In this document: one piece after another, positions 55,774-64,000 of the stretch
Layout of the letters: each line of letters starts with the position of its first letter
How positions within the stretch are numbered: the stretch's first letter is position 1
Origin: Allolobophora icterica
Taxonomy: Eukaryota; Annelida; Clitellata; Crassiclitellata; Lumbricidae
DNA: 64,000 nucleotides
Assembly (NCBI GenBank): GCA_963556255.1
Contig: OY744607.1
Location: forward strand, 42,968,052 to 43,032,051
Reading direction: 5' to 3'
The notes under the pieces: generated by a model
Seen by the model: the letters and a program-made list of their open reading frames with translations, nothing else
What the model was told of the DNA's origin: nothing
Database searches by the model: none
Made by a program: the position numbers and the translations under genes

Positions 55774-55842
55774 CCACTGCAGTGACAAACAGCGACAGGG
55801 GGTCATCTACCGGGGCTGCAAAGAAGTCAACTGTGAAAAAGA
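55774..55842 (+). CDS. ADGB: ADGB exon 28 (residues 1102-1124)
   Basis: Ser/Thr/Lys linker (TAVTNSDRGSSTGAAKKS), phase 1 at both ends. Acceptor CCTCTGACAG, donor AAGA|GTAGGT. Confidence 0.85.
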
Positions 55843-56159
55843 GTAGGTATTCATTTATAATGCATCATTATTTCCCACTGCTTTGTGGAGTTTTGTGTGC
55901 AATGCAGAACTTGCATTGTTGTTAACCTATGATCTCTGCAGCTCTGCTGATCATGTCCAACATCATATTGTTTGTACTGCATTTATTGTATTGTGTCGTA
56001 TTTATTGTATTGTTTTGCATTGTATTTGTTATATTGGGTGGTATTGCATTGTGCTGTATTGTATATACAGCTGCATATAAAAGCAGCTTACTTACTCTCC
56101 TGACTATCTGCCTGTGTACCTACCTGCCTTCCTAAAATTTCACACAATTCTAGTTGGCT

Positions 56160-56260
56160 AATGAAGGCTGAAGAATGAAGACATTTTTATATTCAGCACC
56201 ACTGATGAGTCTCTCTTGAAGTGGCGCTATATAAATTTACAATTACGATTACTGAAGGCT
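56160..56260 (+). mobile_element. LINE tail fragment in intron 28
   Basis: ACTGATGAGTCTCTCTTGAAGTGGCGCTATATAAATTTACAATTACGATTAC, a clear example of the shared 3' signature. Confidence 0.65.
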
Positions 56261-56394
56261 TCTATAGCACTGTTGTAATAGTATGGAATGAATCAAGAAG
56301 AAGCCAAAAGTCCACAATCATAAACTGGTCCTCGGAAACCTAGCTGGATTTTGTTGTTGTTTGCAGTGACTCTTAGTAGATCACCAAGTGCTAT

Positions 56395-56580
56395 GTAAAT
56401 GTGTTTTGTGAATGTGTCATGTAAATGTGTCATGTGAATGTGTCGTGTGATTGTGTCATGTAAGTGTGCCATGTAAGTGTGTCGTGTGATGCGTCATGTG
56501 AATGTGTCCTGTAAATGTGTCATATAAATGTGCCATGTGAATATGTCATGTAATTGTGTCATGTATATGTATCATGCATT
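56395..56580 (+). repeat. About 11-12 bp minisatellite in intron 28
   Basis: About fifteen copies of GTGTCATGTAAAT with variants. Confidence 0.9.
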
Positions 56581-56693
56581 TGTTGTTATTTATTCTGTTG
56601 TTCTTTCTATTGTTGTTTGGTTGTCTTTGTTGTTGGGAAACCATATATGCTAAAACAAATTTCAGCTGTTTGTAAATTTGTGCCAAACTCAGT

Positions 56694-56960
56694 TAATAAT
56701 GATAATTATAATAGTAATAATAATAATAACTGGATTCTCTGACTGAACAGACCCTAGACAAGATTTCTCAGACATACTAATAATAATAATAATAATGATA
56801 ATAATAATAATAATAATAATAATAGAAATAATAATTATAGTAAGATGATTTGTATGGCACCTTAGCACAGCCAAGGCCAACGGAAAGGGCACTGTACATG
56901 AGGGGAGGTCCGAGTCCAAAAGTGACCATAAAATATTATGGTAATACTGCCTGTTATATA
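56694..56960 (-). mobile_element. LINE tail with (AAT)n
   Basis: Two (AAT)n tracts (56705-56730, 56778-56835) flank LINE-tail-like sequence ending GGCACCTTAGCACAGCC...GGGCACTGTACATGAGGGGAGGTCCGAGTCC, similar in design to 35595-35870. Confidence 0.5.
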
Positions 56961-57117
56961 TTTATTATGATTATTATGATTATTATTATTAATTTTATTC
57001 TTATAATTTTTTTCTTAGAATTTTTCTTAGAATTTTTAAACATATTAGTATTACAGGACACTTGCAAATAAGCCAATACAGATAATATTAACAATACTAC
57101 TACTTACTTACTCGCAG

Positions 57118-57153
57118 CAGCGCAGGCCACTAACCCATCTGTAGAAGTCATTG
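57118..57153 (+). CDS. ADGB: ADGB exon 29 (residues 1125-1136)
   Basis: A 36-nt micro-exon (AQATNPSVEVI) with tandem acceptor CGCAGCAG (CAG|CAG). Start 57118 or 57121 both keep frame and differ by one residue. Donor ATTG|GTAGGT. A 2.5-kb intron with LINE tails and satellites follows. Confidence 0.7.
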
Positions 57154-57439
57154 GTAGGTTTACTGACATCTGATTGTTATTTTCACACTAACACCTGTTC
57201 AAGTGTAGAATTCGTTAGCAAGATTCTTCCTTTTTTAACACTAGTTTTTCAAGTGTTGTTCTTTGTGCAGTTGCTAATGAGTGTGTATAGATCACAAGAG
57301 AGAAAGTTCTGCTTTAATACTATGATTATATTATAAGTTAATCTGTGTAGCATGATTTTCTAACATGAATAGTACAGGTTCAAGCCTATGCCTTCAGGCG
57401 CTTGCTGTGTGAGGACCCTCTGTAAGTTCTTCATTGTTA

Positions 57440-57845
57440 TTGTAATCATAAACTACAAATTTCAAAAGCTAAGCGCAGGGCACCAGCTTATTCATGAGCG
57501 CTGTGTCGTATCAGAGGGTTTTTCCAGATATCGATGTCCAGTGGAGGTCCAAGTCCGATTGCCAGAGAGACCAGAGACGGAGCAATTGCTAAGGTGGGTT
57601 TTGTTGAGAACGAGAAAGCTTGGAAGGTGGAGGATCCGATGAATTGTGGCAGGAAATCTTGAAGAGGTGAGACTTCAGTTTGGAATGGAAAGCCTCTGTG
57701 GTGATAAGTAAATGGAGGAACTGAGAATATGCGGAATTCAAGGGGAAGTTAGTTCCAGAGTTGAGGAGCAGTGTGGGAGATGGATTGGTTGGAGAACTTG
57801 AGGCGAGTGGTGACTGGGGAATGGGAGAGAATTAGATACGCAATG
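57440..57845 (-). mobile_element. 3' end of CR1-like LINE (type A), ADGB intron 29
   Basis: GCGCAGGGCACCAGCTTATTCATGAGCGC, CGATGTCCAGTGGAGGTCCAAGTCCG, then the antisense of the ORF end (GGAGAACTTGAGGCGAGTGGTGACTGGGG) which matches 27590-27625. The longest type A tail copy here. Confidence 0.8.
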
Positions 57846-58039
57846 GTTAGCACCATCGTTTTGTGATTATTAGTCACTAGTCAACAGTGGCACTGAATCA
57901 ACATAGTAATAATTATAATAGCGATAGTTATTCTTTTTTATCAATAAAAATTTTAAAATGATAAGACCAGCATAGTACCATTGTCCCAACAACGTGATGC
58001 CAGTGTTATTTATATCACCTGTACTTCTGCTGTAGCAGT

Positions 58040-58195
58040 TACCCAGTGGTATTGGATTTTGACACCAGTGCTATGGTAGCATGAAACTATAGGAGCATGA
58101 CAACAGTGCTATAGAAGCACGACACTACTGCTGCATGAGCATGACACCAGTGCTATAGTAGCATGACATCAGTACTGTAGGAGCGTAATGCTGCT
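58040..58195 (+). repeat. About 27-bp minisatellite
   Basis: Five diverged units of GCATGACACCAGTGCTATAGTA. Confidence 0.8.
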
Positions 58196-58214
58196 GCTTG
58201 CCTTATTGGTAGTC

Positions 58215-58635
58215 TCCCAAAGTTTGCCCACATATCTGCCTTCATTCAGGACTCCCTACACTGACTTCCTGTGCCCCAAGGCGCATCCATAGGATTATTT
58301 TAACTTGTGAGCAACTGTCTTGTTGGGGGAACTCTTCAATACCTTAAGACCTTTTGCACCTCGGTCTCTTCACTCCCTTGTCGCTCCACTCTCCGTTTGG
58401 CAGCCAGGGGCTTTCTGGTTGTTCTCTGCATGCATGGGGCCACTGCTCAATGTAGAAGCTTTGCTTAGTTGGAACCACATTCCTCAGGAATTGCGGCTTG
58501 AGCTCCTTAGTCAACCTCTTCCTGTGTTTCAGAAATGCCTGAAGTCCATTTTAGAACTGACTTGGGTCGGGAGTGCCTCTAAATTGTTGAGTAGTGCTTT
58601 TATAAATGTGAGATTACAATTACGATTACGATCAC
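58215..58635 (+). mobile_element. LINE C-terminal ORF remnant and tail
   Basis: Reads through frames as QDSLHWLPVPQ, LRPFAPRSLHSLVAPLSV, WNHIPQELRLELLSQPLPVF, CLKSILELTWVGSAS. This is the conserved end of CR1/L2-like RT ORFs, with two or more frameshifts. It ends GTGCTTTTATAAATGTGAGATTACAATTACGATTACGATC. Confidence 0.7.
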
Positions 58636-58969
58636 CATGATACCGTGCTATGAGTGCATGACAGCAGTGATTTAGCCATATGGCACCAGCCATTGCTATA
58701 GCAATATGCGAGTAATGCTAAAACACATAAGATTTGATGAACAAGGGATGAGAGGGAGGAAGTGAGAATGACAATAGTAAATAAATGATAAGAGTAGTAA
58801 ACAAATGATAATAATTGTAAATAAATAATAAGAATAATATTTTAATCAAAGAATAGCACGCAAATGAAAGATTGGACGGTATTGTGCCGTCGATGATATT
58901 GAATTAGTTTTCTGTATAAGTGGTTATTGTCTTCGGCGTGGTGTTTAGTATTTAGCGACTTTCTCTTAC

Positions 58970-59362
58970 TTTCTACGATGCTTCTCTAGTTGTGTGTGAT
59001 AAGTTTTAGAAGTGTTCTATGATGCTTCTCTAGTATGTGTATGATAAGTTTTAGAAGTGTTCTACGATGCTTCTCTAGTATGTGTGTGATAAGTTTTAGA
59101 AGTGTTCTACGATGCTTCTCTAGTATGTGTGTGATAAGTTTTAGAAGTGTTCTATGATGCTTCTCTACTATGTGTGTGATAAGTTTTAGAAGTGTTCTAC
59201 GATGCTTCTCTAGTATGTGTGTGATAAGTTTAGTGTTCTAAGATGCTTCTCTAGTATGTGTGTGATAAGTTTTAGAAGTGTTCTATGATGCTTCTCTAGC
59301 ATGTGTGTGATAAGTTTTAGAGGTGTTCTATGATGCTTCTCTAGTATGTGTGTGATAAGTTT
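58970..59362 (+). repeat. 44-bp minisatellite, about nine units
   Basis: Units of TGTTCTATGATGCTTCTCTAGTATGTGTGTGATAAGTTTTAGAAG. Mostly A/G (TAYGATG) variants; one unit lacks TTAGAAG. Lies in ADGB intron 29. Confidence 0.95.
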
Positions 59363-59665
59363 CAGACTTATTTCACCACTTAGGGATTCTTAAAGATTCT
59401 CTTTAATTGCAATTCATTGTCATTTTGATTTTGCAGAAACAAAGTAGAAAAAGTATCATATAAATTATTCTATTCCGTTCCCTCATTGGGTTGGATTATG
59501 GTTACTGAAGTAAAATGTTTGGATGGACTTAGTGAGCAGCAAATGGTTTTTTATACTTATGGTTAGTGTTCTGAACTGTCAATCAAAAGGTTGAGAGTTA
59601 ATCTGTCATTGTTTCAAAAGAATTTGATTTCTATAGTAAGACATTCTCTGTATTTTCATTCATAG

Positions 59666-59702
59666 ATCCTGTTGCAAATAAAGTTGACTACTGGAAAAAC
59701 AG
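59666..59702 (+). CDS. ADGB: ADGB exon 30 (residues 1137-1148)
   Basis: A 37-nt micro-exon (DPVANKVDYWKN). Acceptor TTCATAG; donor AACAG|GTCTGA, phase 2, giving arginine at the junction with exon 31. Confidence 0.78.
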
Positions 59703-60212
59703 GTCTGATTATTTTATGTTTTTTTTTCAACTTTTCTGAATTTCGTAATACAGTCAAGTTGTGCCTTTGCATCAGATTTACCAGAGCCTCTTGTATACCA
59801 GTCCTTATTTCACCAAACAATTGTAGCACAAAAACTCAGAAAGAAGATATTCTTAGCATATATGCATCAGGACAGGTGACCTGCCTCTGATGTTTAACTA
59901 CTATCAGTGAAAGCTGAATAAATTAGTCCCTCTCAAAGAACAAAATACTTGGGGCGATCCCAGCATAAGAGTTCCAATGAGGAAGCTAGTTCTAGAGGAG
60001 TTTGCAAAATACTGCATATACGTCATGTAATTAACGAGGAGACATTGTAGCATACTCGATATATATCATTTTGCATGAGTTTTGTTATTAGGGTAACCGA
60101 GTGTAACCGAGTGGAAGTAGAAGATAATTCAGAGCATGTGATTTTAGGTGACATAGTTTTGTACTTGAAAATTGCTTTTCCTATACTGTTAATTATTTTG
60201 TGCTCACTCTAG

Positions 60213-60307
60213 AGAAATAACTGCTGATGATCAAATTGCGGCGGTCAAAGTACAAACGATCTGGAGAGGATATTTTGTCCGAAAAGCACTCAACGCTCGA
60301 CAACCTG
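60213..60307 (+). CDS. ADGB: ADGB exon 31, IQ motif (residues 1149-1180)
   Basis: Encodes AAVKVQTIWRGYFVRKAL. Residues V1162-Q1163...R1167-G1168...R1172 fit IQxxxRGxxxR exactly. In androglobin this calmodulin-binding IQ motif lies between the permuted globin halves. Acceptor TCACTCTAG, donor CCTG|GTAGGT. Confidence 0.97.
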
Positions 60308-60664
60308 GTAGGTTTTTACATCTTAGCTTCTGTTTTTCACTGTGATTGCTTCTTTGTACTTTAAAAAGCTCAACACTTAAAGTTCAGATTATACAACAAT
60401 TAGCTGAGCAAGTGAGAATTTGTTTTCAGCTAGCGGTCTGGAATAAAGATGGATTTAAATTCAAAGCAGATTCATTTGGAATCCAATCGCTCTGTGTCAT
60501 TATTCAGTTAAACATAAGTGCTTTACAAGTTTAATAAAAATTAAATTAAAAATAAGTCACTTATTAGGAAGAGATATGGCTGACAAATGCCACCAACATA
60601 AACACTTCAGATAGAAGCTGCTTAGCGTTTATAAGTAGAGCATAACATGACGTAACATAAGCGC

Positions 60665-60925
60665 AGGTCCTTAGGCTAACCCAGAGTGGCAGCCCTGGTT
60701 ATGCAGTGCTAGCAATTTAGTTTTGTTAGCCTCTGCATAGGAGGATGTTTGGCCAGTCCTCTGCCTCACTGGCTGATCTTCCCATGGACAGTGTACAGAC
60801 AGTGTACTCATTTTATAGTTGAGTTGGCCAGGAGGCACAAGTGGAGCAGAAATCTTGGAACATCGTTTTGCTCTGATGGGGATTTGAAACCCTGACCAAA
60901 AGACTAACCACTAGACTGTTGTGGT
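60665..60925 (-). mobile_element. tRNA-derived SINE, minus, ADGB intron 31
   Basis: GGATGTTTGGCCAGTCCTCTGCC, TGTACTCATTTTATAGTTGAGTTGGCCAGG, GGGGATTTGAAACCC and AGACTAACCACTAGACTGTTG correspond to the reverse complement of the 8816 SINE. More diverged than other copies. Confidence 0.8.
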
Positions 60926-61140
60926 TTTGGTGGGCCATCGGTTGATGCCTAGTGCATTAGACACCATCTTGATAGAAGTTATAAATTGCAATCACTTCAA
61001 CTTAATGTCTGAGTGCAGCTTAACAGTAGCAGGAAATGATCAGTAAAGCTCAGAACAGTAATACTTTATTGTATTTTCCAGTATTGTTCTTTATCCAGTG
61101 ACAACATACATGTACATGTAACCGTTTTTTTTTTATCAAG

Positions 61141-61234
61141 GGACGGAAGACAACTTGAAGGTTCAGGAGCAGTTGGTGAAGGCGTGGGCTGCAATTGAAC
61201 CAAATATGGAGCAGAATGCTTTGCTACTTTTTAG
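61141..61234 (+). CDS. ADGB: ADGB exon 32, globin A-helix part (residues 1181-1211)
   Basis: LKVQEQLVKAWAAIEPNMEQ matches the globin A-helix segment placed after the IQ motif in androglobin. The donor TTTAG|GTAATA has a duplicated, mutated copy about 35 bp downstream (GGCAATGG). Confidence 0.93.
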
Positions 61235-61495
61235 GTAATAGTCAAGAGGATTGGATTTCTAAGTTTTTTAGGCAATGGTCAAGAGGATTTCTAAGTTTTT
61301 GTATCAGTTGCTTTCTTAGACTTTCTGATGGTGGTGGGGATGTGATAGAGTGGATCGAGGCAAGCATGCAGGTTAGAGTGGGGTGGGACAGAGTGCTTGA
61401 TGTGGTGGTGGGTGGTCATGGTTGTAGTGATGTGTTGTTAGAATGATGGTAGTGGTGCCTGCGGTTTGAAAAAGAGTGCTTTGCTTTTCTTGTAG

Positions 61496-61630
61496 AACGA
61501 TGTTTCGATTGTGTCCCACTCTGATGAGCAAATATTCATTTTACGAGGATGAATGGAACAGGATTTCGTATGCAGATTATCATGGCATATATCCAGAACA
61601 TGGACCAAACTCGTGGTTCCTTCTCTTCAG
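61496..61630 (+). CDS. ADGB: ADGB exon 33, globin B-helix part (residues 1212-1256)
   Basis: TMFRLCPTLMSKYSFYEDEW completes the globin, followed by RISYADYHG and PNSWFLLFR, which match vertebrate 'IAFADYTV...PPNSWFIVFR'. Acceptor TTCTTGTAG, donor TTCAG|GTGAGT. Confidence 0.96.
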
Positions 61631-62028
61631 GTGAGTCTCCATCTGCTCTTCTGGCTTTCATCTGAAAGGGTCTAAAACACGGCGCTATATAAATGTATGT
61701 ATGTATGTTATGTATGTATTAAGCCACTTCATATAGTGCCTCTTAAGTCCCTTACAAAAGTACTGCACCTCTGACTATCTAACATATCTAAACAAGTGCA
61801 TTTTAATTCACCTAACCTGTTGGTTTTAATTCCAATTGTATGCTGCATAAAGTTGGCGCTGTTAGTTCAGAGTTTTAGATAAAACTGTATACCTGGACTT
61901 TTAAAACTGTTTATTATATTGTATTGGTTTTTTCCTACTGACATTGTCTGACCTTTTTTCACCATTGTATGCATCGTTGTTGTAAAGTGTGTGCGTTTGT
62001 CTCACATTAATAAAGATTAGTTACTTAC

Positions 62029-62385
62029 AGGGAGTAACCGATTCTTGATCCGGAAATCGGATAGTACCTGATACTACAGTACACCGATTAATCAGAATCC
62101 GCATGCATTTCATTCAAAAACTGATTCAAATTTCGAAAAATCTTCATTTTTAAGTACATTTCCTTGATATAATTAATCTAAGCATCAAGATGAATTCAAG
62201 GAATATTCTGAAACACCTTCAAAACACGTAATGAAACTCCAAAAATTTTAATATGTATGTATAACGTATATATAATGTCACAAGCTACACAAATATTTCC
62301 GATTAATCGGATCCGGAATCACCAAAAGAGCATCTAACTAATTGGAATCAGTAATCGACAGAAAAATGCTAATCGGTTACTCCCT
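62029..62385. mobile_element. 357-bp MITE in ADGB intron 33
   Basis: Perfect 15-bp inverted ends AGGGAGTAACCGATT and AATCGGTTACTCCCT. CGATTAATC motifs recur inside (62084, 62300), some as inverted partners. No ORF. Target duplication not evident. Confidence 0.85.
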
Positions 62386-62454
62386 ACATAGTTTGCAAAT
62401 GAATGCTGCACACAGTCAAGAGCGTCTGTACATAAATGCAATATGTAACTCTTA

Positions 62455-62520
62455 CATAGGGTTAGGGCAGAAGTGTTAGGGTTAGGGCAGAAGTGTTAGG
62501 GTTTGGGCAGAAGGGTTGGG
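62455..62520 (+). repeat. 18-bp tandem repeat with TTAGGG
   Basis: Three to four units of GTTAGGGCAGAAGTGTTAGG. It contains TTAGGG but not in a pure hexamer array. Confidence 0.8.
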
Positions 62521-62897
62521 TAGTGCAGAAGGATGGTTCAATGCATGAGAAGGCACGATGGGTTCAAGTTGAATTCTCTGATGAATATGTATTCTGCTGT
62601 CCTGTCTTCCTGATGTTTATTTTAATGTGATTTTATTACACAAGGAAATATAATACTAGTGGGTACTTATGTAGTTGTTTACAAACTTCTAAAAAGCACT
62701 GAGTTGAAACTAATGTGTAACAAGTGCTGTTTCAATTGGCTAATCTGTCAGTCAAATTGTGGTAGACATTAGCCAGTGAGATCTTGGGAGATCTGCTGCA
62801 GAAAGAACCAATACCAAAGAAAGTAATAATTCCCTCTTTCATAGTTCTTTCTGCTGTTGATAAAGTTGTTGTGATGTTTGAATTTGTGATTTGCCAG

Positions 62898-63051
62898 GGA
62901 AGTTTTTATCATTTCCGAGGAGATGCTGTGCGTTCCCAAATTGAACGCGTCAACCCCGTATTGTATGCTGCGAGTCATCAACAATGACACTGGCGAAGAA
63001 ATTCCTCAGGTTTTCCTGAAAGTGATGCCACACGTCTATAAGAAAAACAAG
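62898..63051 (+). CDS. ADGB: ADGB exon 34 (residues 1257-1308), last in window
   Basis: REVFIISEEMLCVPKLNA, LRVINNDTGEEIPQVF, MPHVYKKNK; matches vertebrate 'ILHIVNNDTMEQVPKVF...YTKNKKG'. Donor AAG|GTTTGA is followed within about 8 bp by a LINE fragment. The gene continues past 64000. Confidence 0.96.
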
Positions 63052-63055
63052 GTTT

Positions 63056-63999
63056 GAAGCGTTAGCTACTAAATTTCTGGGAGTTTATGTTGATCAACAC
63101 CTAACGTGGTCAGAACACATACAAAATATTTCTGCTAAAATTGCAAAGAATATTGGAATTTTATCTCGCATTTCTTACATGCTACCATGTCGTGTTCTTG
63201 CTACGCTGTATTTTTCTCATTTACCCCTACCTTTCTTTTTGTAGCATGGTATGGGCCTATACCTGCAAATCTAGGCTCCATAGTTTAATTATCTTGCAAG
63301 ACCGTGCCGTTTCTTTCCTGTCTAGGGCCCTGTATGGACCGCGTACTAGTCACATTTTTCTGATTTTGGATTCTTGAGGGTTGAGCAGATAAGGATTGCT
63401 CAAATTGGTGAACTTATGTACCGCTAAGATTATGATTTACTACCGTTGGTATTTAAAGGTTTTGCCGCACATCTAATATTCGCTCTCACGGCACTTAAAT
63501 TCCTGTCATCGAAATTTAGCTCGCACTAATACTCAATTATTCTATATTAAATCTGCTGGTACCTTAATCTGGAATAGTATTCCCCAAGCCATTCCTCACT
63601 CTCCTAATCTATCTGTGAAAATACTGTGCTCCATATTGATCAGTGAAAATAATTTGTCTTAATTTGGTATTTATTGTCTTAGAGTTATTATGATTATATA
63701 TTTCATTGCTGTTATTGGTTGACGAACCACTTTGTTTCATTATTTCATTTCCTTTCTTAATTTCCATTTTCTTTTCTTGAGCCAGATGCTATTGATTTAC
63801 TTCCTATTAAGAATCAGTAATTGGCTGCCTTCTTTACGTCATATTCTGTTTACTCAGGTGTCCTTGTTTAGCTGGTTCTTTGATCCCTTCTGGGCCCCCT
63901 AGTGAAGCCAGTACTTGTTAATTAATTTTGTGTCTTTCCTTTGGCTTATGTTCTTGTGGTTGCAGAAATTTGGTTGATTTAATTTGATTTGATTTGATA
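63056..63999 (+). mobile_element. 5'-truncated LINE with TTTGAT tail, ADGB intron 34
   Basis: Reading across frames: ATKFLGVYVDQHLTWSEHI, AKIAKNIGILSRISYMLP, SMVWAYTCKSRLHSLIILQ, RAVSFLSRALYGP, later GTLIWNSIPQAIPHSPNLS. This is the RT C-terminal region of a Jockey/CR1-type LINE, with several stops and frameshifts. It ends in (TTTGAT)n at 63970-63998. It begins about 8 bp after the exon 34 splice donor. Confidence 0.85.
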
Positions 64000-64000
64000 T

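Larger units (their letters stand above)
30788..63051 (+). other. ADGB: Androglobin gene, 34 coding exons, 3' end beyond window
   Basis: The exons below join in one frame (3,924 nt, 1,308 codons) with matching phases at every junction. Domain order is that of androglobin: N-terminal calpain-like cysteine-protease region (about residues 40-330), linker and second beta-rich calpain-type region (about 420-960), globin helices C-H (about 990-1085), IQ calmodulin-binding motif (1162-1172), then globin helices A-B (about 1183-1240). In vertebrates ADGB is expressed in testis and ciliated cells and is linked to sperm tail formation and septin cleavage. The C-terminal portion (a coiled-coil-rich region in vertebrates) lies to the right of the window. 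Introns hold mostly mobile elements and satellites listed separately; other intron stretches show nothing I recognise. Confidence 0.95.

Noticed and set aside
62455..62520. Interstitial telomere repeat
   Set aside because: TTAGGG occurs, but within an 18-bp unit containing CAGAAGTG; there is no run of pure TTAGGG.

Overview
The window is eukaryotic, nuclear and metazoan. It has GT-AG introns, many SINE/LINE/MITE copies, large microsatellites and one long multi-exon gene. No bacterial-type operon, rRNA or intact tRNA gene is visible. The gene is androglobin (ADGB), and the repeats include CR1/L2-like LINE tails ending in GGCGCTATATAAAT and a tRNA-derived SINE. This fits a marine invertebrate animal (deuterostome or lophotrochozoan); the species cannot be fixed from sequence alone. 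There is an assembly gap of 200 N at 13915-14114.

Layout. 1-30.1 kb is an accessory, transposon-dense region with no clear host gene. From left to right it holds: a 730-bp TIR element (316-1045); a minus-strand LINE with an endonuclease piece joined to a reverse-transcriptase piece (about 1930-3230); a three-part trinucleotide repeat (3333-3622); many tetranucleotide arrays; a tRNA-derived SINE (8816-9110); a 2.4-kb DNA transposon with a nearly intact RNase H-like transposase frame inserted in (TA)n (10495-12910); a 4.0-kb element with two apparently identical 927-bp direct terminal repeats (16694-20693); a possible orphan first exon (24103-24291); a repetitive-family ORF split by a 1,068-bp LINE with an 8-bp target duplication (25345-27115); a CR1-like LINE split by a 1,102-bp hAT-type element with an 8-bp target duplication (27376-29350); and a MITE nested inside another MITE (29806-30125).

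30.8 kb to the right edge is the plus-strand ADGB gene. Thirty-four coding exons join in one phase-consistent frame of 1,308 codons and the gene runs off the window. They cover the N-terminal calpain-like region (exons 2-9), linker and calpain-III-like region (exons 10-25), the first part of the circularly permuted globin (exons 26-27), a low-complexity linker (28-30), a perfect IQ motif (exon 31), and the returning globin helices (exons 32-33). The upstream region has an imperfect X-box (RFX-type) 86 bp before the ATG and two forkhead-type TGTTTAC motifs, as expected for a FOXJ1/RFX-controlled ciliary or sperm gene.

ADGB introns are crowded with SINEs, LINE tails, minisatellites, a piggyBac-type TTAA-flanked element keeping a transposase N-terminus (40152-41104), and a 357-bp MITE (62029-62385). 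A minisatellite has triplicated the exon-24 splice donor, and a LINE fragment starts within about 8 bp of the exon-34 donor. Several microsatellites are the 3' tails of retroelements rather than independent loci.
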